DNA from: Tenebrio molitor
Lineage: Eukaryota > Arthropoda > Insecta > Coleoptera > Tenebrionidae
Assembly (NCBI RefSeq): GCF_963966145.1
Contig: NC_091046.1
Location: 28,210,001 to 28,274,000 of the forward strand
Direction of reading: 5' to 3'
DNA length: 64,000 nucleotides
Shown in pieces: positions 21,121-31,135 of the stretch (within the stretch, counting starts at the first letter, position 1; every line of letters starts with the position of its first letter). The position numbers and the translations under genes are program-made. The notes under the pieces were generated by a model. It ran no database searches and was not told the origin of the DNA. It saw only the letters and a list, made by a program, of their open reading frames with translations.

Positions 21121-21352
21121 TACTGTCATCCTTACAAACACCAACAATTAATTCCTGAGTAGGTACGTATTTTTGTGGTCAGCAGCGTCGAATGGGTGTG
21201 GATAGGGGTTAATTTATCCCCATTATTTTGGACCTAATGAAAAGGGGTTTTTTGTACTTGCTGGATCCTTCTAATGACCCAGAATTTTTTTGGCAGGTTA
21301 TATCGGGACCACCTGTATATCAAAAACAAAAAAATAAATGCAATATGCTATA

Positions 21353-21648
21353 CAGTGTGGAAATTACTTATGGAATAAATTCAGTAATTTCAAAACTAAT
21401 GACATTTCTCGAAAACGCTGAAACAGGTCCATTTTTATTTCTCATAATGCTTATTTTAAGTTGGTTCATTTGTTCATGACGTCATTCATTTTTAAGCTAT
21501 AACGTCATCACCATTTTTTTTAAATGACAACCCCCACTTCTCTTTCTGATAGGCCTTCCTAATACCTAAACCAAGAATTAAAAAATTTTAAGCAAATGTA
21601 GTTGGTTTTAAAATTACTGAATTTATTCCATAAGTAGTTTCCACACTG
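21353..21648. mobile_element. 296-bp TA-MITE
   Basis: The ends CAGTGTGGAAATTACTTATG and the matching complement (to 21648) are flanked by TA. The shared inner motif TATGGAATAAATTC links it to the CAGTGAGCGG family (14589, 51085). Confidence 0.85.
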
Positions 21649-21749
21649 TAAAACAAACAAAAAATAATAAAAAAGCGTTTAACTTTTACAATTAGGTACA
21701 TATCTAAGGCCAGTCTTTGGTTTCGAGGGAATGTAAAAAATTGACTTTT

Positions 21750-22650
21750 TTTACACTATCACCCTTTTAACGATTTCTGAAGTCTCTCAAAATGTACTCA
21801 GCCTCCGAGAACAATCGTTCTGAAGGAACTGAAGTACCTGGAATCACTAGGGATCTGTTTGCCACTTTATACTGGGTGCCCCAAAATTCGCGGAACAACG
21901 GTAGTAGTACGTTGTTAAGTAGTCATTAAGAGATCAGGTAAAAATGTTTAAAAAAATCAATCTTCTTTTTTGTAGAAGATATGGACCTATTCGTTATACT
22001 AAATGTGGCAACATTTAAAAACATTCTATGCATCCCAATGATCCCAATAGTCTGCAATAATATTTCATTTTTGTTGTATCCTTGGAAATGAGAGGGAAAA
22101 ATCAAAGCCGTGTTGCCGTACGCTATTTGAGGTAAAACGAACATAAAATTACTACGGAAATAATGAAGAAAATAATTGCAAACCTGATCACAATCGTTCA
22201 AAATTATTAGGCCAGTAAAAGACAAATAGGCTAGTAAAAGACAAATAGTCAAAATCTTTTCTATTATTTAAAATAAATGAGATCAAAGGTGCACCTTTTG
22301 GGCCTCCATATCTTCACATCTAAATGGTATAGAATTTTTTAATTATTTTACTCGTTATTTTCTAACATGAATTGACATTGCCTCATTAAGTTGTTCCGCG
22401 AATTTTGGGGCACCCAGTATAAATGTGGGAAAAAAACTTTCAAGTCGTCCCATAATTTGAATCGTTGATCATTTAGTTTGCGAAAGGAGCGTCGACATAC
22501 TGAGTGCCATTCCCTATCAATTATATTTTTAATTCTTCCAACTGTGATATTTTGTTGATTAACGAGGTCTTTGTGATGAGTCCAAATATTAGCAGAATCA
22601 TTCGGCGCTTCATTATTGTTGATTGAAGGTAAAATATTTAACTGATTCTA
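21750..22650 (-). pseudogene. hAT transposase C-terminal region, split by a MITE
   Basis: The minus strand from about 22625 reads ANIWTHHKDLVNQQNITV, DREWHSVCRRSF and LWDDLKVFFPHL. After the MITE (21872-22417) it continues KVANRSLVIPGTSVPSERLF, SEAEYILRDFRNR. This is the hAT dimerisation domain. Removing the MITE and one TA closes the frame exactly. The N-terminus is absent; the P/THAP9-like gene begins just upstream. Confidence 0.82.
21872..22417. mobile_element. 546-bp TA-MITE or Tc1/mariner deletion product
   Basis: The ends CTGGGTGCCCCAAAATTCGC and GCGAATTTTGGGGCACCCAG are perfect inverted repeats extending to about 28 bp, with TA at 21870-21871 and 22418-22419. A 108-codon frame inside has no recognisable similarity and is probably chance. 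Confidence 0.9.
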
Positions 22651-22689
22651 AAGCCCCCAATGAGTTGTCTTGCTCATAATTGCCTACTG

Positions 22690-23340
22690 TGGAGATTGTG
22701 CATTTGGAAATATTATTAATCAAGAGTGCCTTGAATGAGTTTACAAACTGCACTACAGTCGGGGAAACATTCCTTACTCCATGACTCCCCAATGAGGAGA
22801 AAAAGTTTTCCAGAGGGTCTTATTGGAATCCCCGAGGTAGAAATACGAAAATTTGGTCAGGAAAGTTTTACATAAAAATAGGAACCCCTTAATAGTCTTT
22901 ATCAAGTTTTGTATGCAATGAGTACGCACCAAACTTTTCTTGTGATGACAAAAAAACTTGGCTGTTGTAAAATGTCCATCGCTCTTAGTCAGAAATTTTC
23001 GTTGTCACTTGTTCGGGACACACCACCTTCAATGGTTTGCATGGAGAACAAGTTTTATTGTTCCCATTCAAACTATCAAACAGCGTATCCATGAAAGTAA
23101 TGAAGTCTTCGGTCTGAAACGCGTCTTCTTCCAATGTATTACATCAAGAAATATCAACAAAATATTTTTCAAATGTTTTGGAGTATCCTTGTGCAACCAA
23201 TATATTAATGCGTGGATTATTGTCCATTATTTTTGTCCGGCACAGCCGTCGGAAAATAATCGTAATTTTGTGCAATTAGGTGGAAAGTCATATTTTTTAA
23301 GAAAATATAGTAAAGCAGATCCTACTTCAGTAGACCCTCT
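22690..23340 (-). pseudogene. P-element/THAP9-like transposase C-terminus
   Basis: Minus-strand blocks: LEEDAFQTEDFITFMDTLFD (about 23095-23155), then FLPRGFQ, a stop, DPLENFFSSLGSHG and NPTVVQFVNSFKALLINN-like text (about 22720-22830). The DPLENFF motif with the following N-P-T is the C-terminal hallmark of THAP9/P-element transposases. Several stops occur; the THAP finger and catalytic core are not visible. Confidence 0.65.
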
Positions 23341-23405
23341 TTTTGCCTGACTTTCAGTCTACGTATAGATTGACGGATCTGGGTTTTTTAAATCCCCGAA
23401 ACATA

Positions 23406-23607
23406 CAGGTGTCCCAGAGTTGCGAAAAACTCCATAACTTGTTTGTTATTAAAGATATCAACTTTTTCTTTTTTTATAGATGATAGCTACGCTTCTACTG
23501 CATATTCGGAGAATATTGCGGTATATATTACAGGTGTCCCAATATTATAAAAACACTAAAGTTATGTTTTTTTAAATAGAACTTACCCAATTTGATTTCA
23601 TTGAATT
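23406..23607. repeat. foldback element arm, fragment
   Basis: Starts CAGGTGTCCCAGAGTTGCG and matches the outer arm of 31136-32529, breaking off at about 23607. An internal second copy of the ACAGGTGTCCCA motif lies at about 23530. Confidence 0.75.
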
Positions 23608-23699
23608 TATAATTGCAAGAACAATATTGAAATTGTGCAGAAACTTACAAGACTGGAAGTTTTTTTTATTAAGAATTGAATATGTACAAAAATTAACGC

Positions 23700-24080
23700 C
23701 GAGAATTTCAGCCCAGCCTCATTTATTATTCGTCAGACGTAGACGTATCGCTAAAGGCACAGTCGCCAGTGTTCACACTAAAAAGTAATGGTTACACTTC
23801 TTCCCGTACAATAACTTTTTCCTTTTCCCATCAATCCACTATTTCTTTTTCAGCATGGTCCACTCATTTGGCTCATATTTCGGGGGTTGCAGTAGACAAA
23901 GCTTTCAACCACATTGCTTTGACATGCTCATCACCATATCCATCTCCACCAATGTGAGAATCATAATAGTTTTTACAAATGCCCCATTCCATTTCGATGG
24001 GATTGAACTGACAATGATATGGGGGAGCCTCAAAACCTTCCTGGCCATGTTGAGTAACTATTGACCCGATTACATATTTT
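23700..24080 (-). pseudogene. long-spacing DDE transposase, catalytic C-terminus (copy 1)
   Basis: The minus strand reads PPYHCQFNPIEMEWGICKN at about 23950-24010, the third catalytic block of this family (E in PIE). It is followed by a decayed C-terminus. Stops are present. The blocks with the two Asp residues are missing. Confidence 0.7.
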
Positions 24081-24599
24081 TTTGCTGTTTATTATTTTTC
24101 ACAATTCCCAGAAGTTCTGCTTTTAACATGGTTTGGTTATAAGGGAGGTTATTTTCAAATAATATAAAATGTACACGAAGTAACCTCTAGGAAATGTGCT
24201 TTAAAACAAGGAAACCCCATTGGTGTACATTTTATAAAATATGATATACAAGGGTGTATTTTTAAAATGTGGCGAAATTTTACCTACGAGGTTGTGGGAC
24301 AACGTAGAAGACTAAAACCAATTAAAAAAAATAATTGTACCTCGAAAATTAAATGTCATTTTATTTTTTGACAGAATTTTTTTAATATTTTTTCCGAGTT
24401 CTACATGAAGCCAGTAGTTCGTGGTTAAAATTGTGCTGGTTCATTCTGGGACAGCCTGTATATCGATAGCAGTGAAAATCTTCATGCTGTTGACAAATCG
24501 GGTTTGATTAATTTTTTCCAAAGTTGCTCGAACTGTACTTTTTAAAAAAACTAGTCATTTTAGTTAGTTCATTTTATAATTTTGAAATAATTTTTAAGT
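24081..24599. other. no recognised gene
   Basis: AT-rich with scattered repeat scraps; a TCTGGGACAGCCTGTATA near 24448 resembles a Tc1/mariner-type terminus. Confidence 0.4.
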
Positions 24600-24627
24600 C
24601 TAGTATTAAAAGTACTTTTAATACTAG
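24600..24627. repeat. 28-bp perfect palindrome
   Basis: CTAGTATTAAAAGT followed by its exact complement. It lies just before a stretch with further AAAAGTG/CACTTTT inverted motifs (24633-24728). Confidence 0.9.
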
Positions 24628-24839
24628 GAGGTAAAAGTGTTGCCTTAGGTAACACGCAACTTTTTTCTACAGTTACGAAAACATCAACTTTAGTGACCAC
24701 AAACGGTATTAAAAGTGACCACTTTTAAGACGGTTGGAGAAAAAATCAATTTTTTTCATACACGGTATGTTTTTCCAGTCTAATGGAGGAAAAATGGCAT
24801 TTCCTAACTTATTGCAGTTATTGCACATATCACACATTA

Positions 24840-25261
24840 GGCATTCACGATCCTTTTGGGACCGAGTTGGCTATGATTTTTTCTTTTCATGTTGGACTAA
24901 CTGACTCAGTGATGCAACGGATGCATTTTTTTTCTGTCAGTGTCTGTTCGACATCTTCTTCTTTTACTTATGTAAAAATAATTTAAATTTCCGTCAACGG
25001 AACAGTCAAAATTGCAAAAATTATTTTATACGATAAAAAATTTCTATTAAACGATTTAATTTAATTTAAAAAGGACAGATCAGATTTAAGAGATCCGCCA
25101 ACAATGTACCTATTCAGAAAATATAACCCTAAACTGAAAACAACCTAACCTGACACAAAAAGTGCCAATTTCCTTTATGGAATTTAGTTATCACCGAGGT
25201 ACTGCCAAAAAAATCACTAGATGGTAATAGCTAACTCGGTCCCAGAAAGATCGTGAATGCC
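24840..25261. mobile_element. about 420-bp MITE, TTA-flanked
   Basis: The ends GGCATTCACGATC and GATCGTGAATGCC are parts of inverted repeats of about 35 bp. They are preceded by TTA (24837-24839) and followed by TAA. A PIF/Harbinger-type 3-bp target is possible. Confidence 0.75.
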
Positions 25262-25663
25262 TAATAGGTATACCCCTTTAAGCCGTCAACTGCCACTATT
25301 TGATAACGATCATTTCCTACTATTTTCTAGATTTTATAGAGCCCACAAAATCTATAATACCTTAACTAATTTCCTTCGAACTCTTACCAGTTCCAACCCA
25401 TAACTCCAGTACTACTACATATTTACAGTATTATGCATACCCCAGACAACAGTTTAAAGAGCTTTCTGCCAATTGGTTCGTTCTCAATTGATGTAGAGAT
25501 GATTTCATCTAAGAAGTCCATGATGGCTCATCGAAATCTGACCGTACGACGCTAGTCAGCTGATGATCAGTGGCGTAGAAACATTCGATTAGCTAAGAGG
25601 TCGCTATCGTTATAGTTCAATTAATTTCCTCCAAGAGGTACTCCTAATTCTGTTCTTTATGAT

Positions 25664-25980
25664 ATGGCAAATCTGCGTTCTCTCAATATGAGACGTAATG
25701 ATAGTTTTCTGATATTTCTATATAAGATCATACACGGCATTATTAATTCTCCCTTCTTGTTATCCCAAATTTATTTCAATGTGCCTCGGGCAAATCTTAG
25801 ATCTGGTCGTTTTTTTTATGTTCCGCGAGCAGTTACTAATATACTGCATCGTTCCCCTCTTTATACTGCCTGCACATTATTCAATAGCAACTGTAGTGAG
25901 TGCGATATTTTTGTGATTAGTCTTGGACAATTTAAGAGATTGATTACCTGCATTTCAGAGGTTTAATTGAGCGTTTCCCG
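25664..25980 (+). pseudogene. CR1/Jockey-type LINE, C-terminal tail
   Basis: The frame LRSLNMRRNDSFLIFLYKII, then INSPFLLSQIYFNVPR, SGRFFYVPRAVTN and YTACTLFNSNC matches the conserved tail after reverse transcriptase in Jockey/CR1-like elements. The 3' end near 26077 carries (TAA)n, a typical tail of such LINEs. The 5' part is lost. Confidence 0.7.
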
Positions 25981-26076
25981 TAACGGGTACACAGTCGCTT
26001 TTTGAGCTGTTGCATTGTATAACGCTGTTTACTGTTGGTTTTTGTTTGGGTGTACAACCTGTTAACCAACATACCA

Positions 26077-26112
<36 letters not shown>
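26077..26112 (+). repeat. (AAT)n microsatellite, LINE tail
   Basis: About twelve AAT units directly after the LINE tail. Confidence 0.9.
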
Positions 26113-26361
26113 TTATATTGATTGAATTTCTAACAAATTTAATAATTATTGAATTGAATAACGATACACAGCGAAAGAATTACAAGAACAAAACACTTCT
26201 AAACGCTAACGGAAACGCTAACGGGGTTAGGTTACAAATAACAATGAGCGCATGGATTCCACGTGGTTGATGGGTCTGTACGCCGCTGGACTTGAACCTC
26301 CCCTAAAAATTTGAATATGGACTTGTCCGACGAAAACGCGTTCGTGCGCATTATGTACTTC

Positions 26362-26712
26362 TTAGATGAAATGAGCTCTACTCGTATTTAACCCATCGAC
26401 AATCGTGCGGTTGTAGCGCTCTACTTGCCCATTAGACCTAAGGCTCGCAACAGCATTGAGTACATGCCTAACATGGTATCGGGTTATAAATGCTTTAAAA
26501 GTTGAACTTTTGAAAGCCTTGCCGCGATCCGAAATAATTCTCTTTGGGGTGCCAAACATGCTAAACAAGTCATTCAAGTGGTCAACAACTTCTTGTGCAC
26601 CTGCTGTTTTTGTTGGTCGAGCAAATTTGTCAAAAGCATCAACAATTATCAAATAAATAACCCTCTTGTTTTCCATATTGACCACGTTTATAGTGATAAT
26701 ATGGGCAAGCAA
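26362..26712 (-). pseudogene. Ty3/gypsy-type integrase core fragment
   Basis: A 116-codon frame reading YLIIVDAFDKFARPTKT, then FGTPKRIISDRGKAF and LRSNGQVERYNRTIVDGL. The D, D and E of the integrase site are all present. Reverse transcriptase, protease and LTRs are not found next to it, so this is an isolated remnant. Confidence 0.8.
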
Positions 26713-27021
26713 TAGCGTATTTTTGTTATGAATGTAGTAATTTTTTTAACCAATTTTTTTTCAAAAACGTGGCAATCCTTTGGGTTCATTACATCCCACT
26801 CATCGTTGTACCATTTTGTACATTCTTTTTTTCCACGGGATGTAATGCCGTACTGGACCTATATATAGGTATGCTCTTTGACGGTGTTACGCATGATCCT
26901 CTTACAGAATGCGATTGCATGATCAAAAGTTTGGAATAAGCCGTCATATTTGAAAATGTATATTACAGGATATTTCCCAAAAATGCTTTTCCATCAAATC
27001 TGAATATTTTGTTGTTACTAA

Positions 27022-27135
27022 TTACCTGCTTCTTTTAGCTTTCTTTGAAAATCTTCTTCAGAAATTGCATAAGAATTAAACGAATATATTCCCGTTGCTT
27101 CACAACCACTGGTTACATTGCCAGGTGCCATGCAC
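27022..27135 (-). pseudogene. pogo/jerky-like transposase tail
   Basis: The minus strand reads GCEATGIYSFNSYAISEEDF, which matches the conserved FxATGIYPFNPxAI block at the end of DDE_1 (pogo/jerky) transposases. A decayed Cys-containing stretch follows to about 26760. Confidence 0.55.
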
Positions 27136-27681
27136 AGGGGCCACACTTTGGACAAAATAATAAAAAACTTCAATTTTTAATTTGAAATCCAATCTCCATG
27201 GTTTGTAAGTGCACCCCCGATTATTTCTCAAATGAGAACGGTATAATTAAAATAGTACCGACACTCGGGATCGCACAGTTTGGTATTTCTTCAATTTAAT
27301 ACAATTTTCTAATTATTTTTCTGTCCCGACGCACATATAGTCTGCTTTTTTATCAAAGAACCACAACACCGCAATTTACACCCAAAATAGAGCTGGCAAC
27401 GTTGGACACTTGACCTGGAGTGGAAAATGTCATAATAAAAAAAATTACATTATGTAGAGGTATTAGTAATGCAGCATGTTGATAAAGAGAATAACAAAAC
27501 TAAATCTAATAATAAATAATAGACTTGTTCCCACTAAAGGGTATACTATCGTAGCGTGAAGCACTGGATACCATTTACCTGCTAACAGGCTCGACCGACG
27601 TTACACTTTGGAACACGCGAACACGTTCCGACCCCAACAGGCTCAGACCCAAAAAGTGAAAAAGCAGCGTCCTCTAATCTG
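27136..27681. other. no recognised feature
   Basis: Non-coding; a slightly GC-richer patch at 27540-27660 with no identified motif. Confidence 0.4.
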
Positions 27682-29062
27682 TTAACGTTTTAGCGATGGT
27701 GAGCCATTTTTATCATCACTACTGTCCGAACTCAAACTCAGGCTCTCAAGTGTTATTATTATGGGAGGTATATTCTCTAGAGTGTACGTGCCCATTTCTC
27801 TTCTCCAATCCTCCGATATCAAGTTGTCACAATGCCTAACACTGTTTGCCCACATAACAGTAGAAAAATTGTCAAGAGCTTCCATCCATAAGTTAGCCAC
27901 TCGGTTTCTATCGTCACTATCTTGACCTATGTGTTTGTTGTAGTGAGACTTGCAATGTGCCCAGGCTAATTCAATGGGATTGTACTGGCAATGATATGGG
28001 GGCAATCGTAGTACATCAATACCATTTTGGGCAAACAATACATCAATTTCGTAAATAATTTGAAAATTTTGGAGTGTAGATTCACTGATTTCCTACAACT
28101 GTTTTTTAGTCCGACTGGTGTCAAATTCTATACCATTTTTAATTAAATAGTCCTGAAGTACTGATTTTTTGGCTGAACGGGTTGGGAGCTTTTCAGTGCG
28201 AACAGAGTGGTATGGAGCATTGTCCATTACGACTACAACTTTATAATCACTTTGGAACGGTGCTAGAGCGGGAATTAACTGGTCAATCACCCATTTTCTA
28301 AATATAATACTATTCATTATTTTATGATAATCTCTGTAATTATTACTGGAAGCAAGAAGAGACTACACCCATCCAAAAAACCTGCTGAAGAACCAGCATG
28401 CAAAACTGTATCACGTCTACCTTCAGATTTCTTAATCCAAAATTCTTTTGTTGGCATGTTATCATTCACCCACATCTTTCTTACTGAACCATGTTGATAT
28501 ATCCACGTTTCATCTAAATAAATGAATTTTATAACTATTTGGGTACATTTCTTTGTGACGCAGATATTGTGTTAAAAATTTAATTCTTTTTGCTGTGATA
28601 AATGGCCTCTATATTAAAATTTTACGGTGATTTTCTAATTTGTACCTGAAACCCATTGATTTTAATATTTTATATAATGTGCTTCTAGATCCGTGAAACT
28701 CGAGTTCTTCTTTCGAAAACTGTGAAAGAGAGTTCAAACTAAAGTGTTCTAATTTTTTTTGTACTCGAGGATTTGACGACCAAGTTCTTCTTTAAAAAAA
28801 TGGTCTTCGAAGGCTGCCAATTTTTTTCTCCCGCCCTTGCTTTTATATGATTTAAGTACTTCACCGCGATCATTATATCAGTGTAGAACGAAAAACCTGA
28901 TTTGCAAAAACGAATAAACTTTAAATAGATAAATAATAATTTATTAAAAAATAAAAATTACCGGAAAGACATGACTAAGCTTATCGTCAATTTGACGATT
29001 ACTTAGCTCTGGATCCATTTGTCCAATTAATTCATGGCAACGTGGTACCGCAGTCTTCATTT
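27682..29062 (-). pseudogene. long-spacing DDE transposase (copy 2), near full length
   Basis: Exon 1 starts at about 29059 (CHELIGQMDPELSNRQIDDK), followed by a GTAATTTTTA...CAAATCAG intron of about 65 bp. Then: STLYKILKSMGFRYK, YLDETWIYQHGSV (first D), RKWVIDQLIPALAPF, VVVMDNAPYHS (second D), one TAG, and RLPPYHCQYNPIELAW (E). There are 83 residues between the second D and the E, far more than in Tc1 (34). The C-terminus is acidic and Ser-rich (IPPIIITLESLSLSSDSSDD). Frameshifts and stops make it a pseudogene. Confidence 0.8.
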
Positions 29063-29371
29063 GAGAGTTTAATAAAATGTCTCACTTTTTTTAAATTAAA
29101 CGTTCAAATTTTAAATGAGGGATACGAGTTTGCGTACTTTCAACGACATTAAAAATGACAGGCGTTGGCAGGAGTAGCCAATATATATTATTAAATTACC
29201 TAAATTTAGTAAAATTTTATTATTGCAAACCTAAATCAACAGGTTGTGGTTCTTTGATTAAAAAATAGATTATATGTATGTGATCAAATTATTAATTTTC
29301 TCGTTACCTGGTTAATTTTCCAGTTGTTCAGAATATATTTTAAAATGCAAAAACATATAATGTCATACACA

Positions 29372-29535
29372 ACAATTCGTGGAGAAAGTTTTTTTTATTC
29401 ACAGATTGTGACGTGAAATGGTTGGTACAAGACAAGATGATGATAACAAAAGAAACCTAGAAATGTACAATTCTTATCTAATACTTACCTACAACTTAAC
29501 AAAATGACACAATCTGTAAAAACTCCACGAATTGA
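29372..29535. mobile_element. about 164-bp MITE
   Basis: The ends CAATTCGTGGAG and CTCCACGAATTG are inverted, and the symmetry continues with ACAGATTGTG/CACAATCTGT. No coding. Confidence 0.7.
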
Positions 29536-29579
29536 ATAAAACCTAACACAACGCTGTCTAATTTTCTCCTACTTTATCC

Positions 29580-30089
29580 CGGACAAAAGGTGACTAATTA
29601 TCTCACCAGCTTCACTGTTCGACGCGAACCCAACAAGCAAATGTTCCGACACCGTTGACAGCAAATCAGGAAATGTAAGGGGGTCCTTTTTCGGACGCTA
29701 AACGATTACACCGACCTCTGATGAGGGTTAGGATGTCGAGCTCTTCCCCTTTCCCATCAGCGAGTTCCGGATTTACTGCCGGTCGACAACTGGAGTCATT
29801 GATCTTTATCAACCCGATGAAGAAACGTCGCAAGAAATTGTGGTGCTCGCCGATAGGTCGATGCTGACGAGGTCACTCCCAGCTGATATGGTGAAGCCGT
29901 GTATAAAAAGTGTCCGCCCTTGACGAAAAATTTAAATTTGATTCAAAAATTGATTATATACAACTGCCAATGAGACAGTGACGAAATGAGTAATAAAATG
30001 TTTTCAATGAGTCGGTCATTGAATTTAAATGAAATGAAATGCAATAAAAAATGAGAGGTGATAGAAAACGTGGAAAGTTAATCTATCCG
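29580..30089 (-). other. non-coding region inside a probable LTR element
   Basis: The part to about 29930 is GC-richer than the surroundings. A minus-strand stretch (LSTVSEHLLVGFASNSEAGE at about 29590-29680) could be a gag remnant, but I do not recognise it. Confidence 0.3.
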
Positions 30090-30620
30090 TTAAATATGAA
30101 TAATTGTGGAAGCCACGGCCTAGAGAATTGAAGGGTCACCACTGCTTCGTCCGGACTTAGCTGGTGGGTAGATTCGGGACCTTCCGGTGAGTCCGGGGAC
30201 GACCTGGACTGGCAGGACCTGACGAGATCTTGATCCGCAAGGAGTTCGGTCCGGAAACCTTCCGTAATGAAGTCGTTGATCCGCTTGGCGATTTGGGGCG
30301 GTGGTACTTGGACGAATCCTCTTCAACGACCCTCGTGAACTTCACTACGACGTCTCGTCAACCCTGCAAATTCAATGGATCACTGTTCCCTTGACTCTCC
30401 CCAGGCACTAACAACACTGCGAACAGCCGTGAACTTCCCCCTTTTTCCCTGGTTCCCACGATTTATAGCCTTCGCCCCCTCTATGCGCATATTTTTCGGG
30501 GGAAGTGTACGTTTCCGTCGCGATGGGTTCTAGAACGTTCTAGAGAAATCGCGAAGATTTACAAGCGCGCGGCGATTTAAATCGGAACAGTACCTAAAAA
30601 AATTAATGAAGTTTACATTT
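30090..30620 (-). repeat. LTR-like promoter region
   Basis: A GC-rich block of about 530 bp. On the minus strand it has, in order, a heat-shock element (30545-30528), a TATA-like GGCTATAAATCG about 55 bp downstream (near 30470), and a possible start region near 30408. I did not find a second copy of this block or the coding part of the element, so the LTR call is an inference from composition and promoter order. Confidence 0.4.
30528..30545. promoter_or_regulatory. heat-shock element, four units
   Basis: TTCTAGAACGTTCTAGAG has the alternating pattern TTC-nn-GAA-nn-TTC-nn-GAG, which is three perfect 5-bp HSF units and a fourth with one mismatch. Confidence 0.65.
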
Positions 30621-30639
30621 ATAGAGCTTATTTATTTCT

Positions 30640-31133
30640 TTACATCTTCCCTAAAGTAATGTTCTCCTGTACACAGTAGGATAGAGAATGTGGAGCTGCT
30701 ACTCTACTGGGCTTGGGTATTTTGAAATTGTCGTGATTATTTCTTTTGCAATGGGCATGGTCAGTCAAACGAAACTTTTTTGTAGGTCTACCGCTGTGAA
30801 TGGCATTTCTTCCCCCAAGAACAGTCTTTCGCCGTGCGAAAGCGGTTGGTTGAAATCCAATATTGCGCCCTCCTTGCAAGTTTTTGCCTCTATTGATTTT
30901 TGGCCTTCCAGCTCCATTATATTTGCCAAAAGTACGTGAGGCAGTAACAAGAAAACTGTGAGTTTTGCATGAATGAAAATTCTCAATAAATTTTTGAATT
31001 GGTTTGTCAAATTCCTACATGTTATTATCGTACTTCTCCGTTAATATGTATATCAATGCATTGCTCTGTTTGCGAATACCATGAGTCCCCGCATTAATGT
31101 TCGTCACTGGTTCAGAATTTGATTCTTTTGATA
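30640..31133 (-). pseudogene. SWIM-type zinc finger protein, C-terminal part
   Basis: Minus strand: FIENFHSCKTHSFLVTAS, RTFGKYNGAGRPKINRGKN, NIGFQPTAFARRKTVLGGR, IHSGRPTKKFRLTDHAH. I recognise the basic Q-P-T-A-ARR-GGR-GRP tail of insect SWIM-domain proteins. One in-frame TAG lies near 31017. It belongs with 32535-32815; the foldback element 31136-32529 separates the two parts. Confidence 0.6.
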
Positions 31134-31135
31134 TA

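Larger units (their letters stand above)
19377..21315 (+). mobile_element. DUF4817/mariner-like element with nested pogo element
   Basis: The ends CAGGGTGGTCCCGATATAAC and GTTATATCGGGACCACCTG are inverted, with TA at 19375-19376 and 21316-21317. Removing the nested 655-bp pogo-like element and one TA leaves about 1.28 kb. Confidence 0.88.

Noticed and set aside
21926..22252. 108-codon frame as a membrane protein
   Set aside because: It lies inside a MITE, has low complexity and no recognisable family.
22958..23350. 130-codon plus-strand frame
   Set aside because: Shadow of the P/THAP9-like gene on the minus strand.
28000..28317. two separate small genes at 27682-28038 and 28093-28317
   Set aside because: They are one frame interrupted by a single TAG within a transposase.
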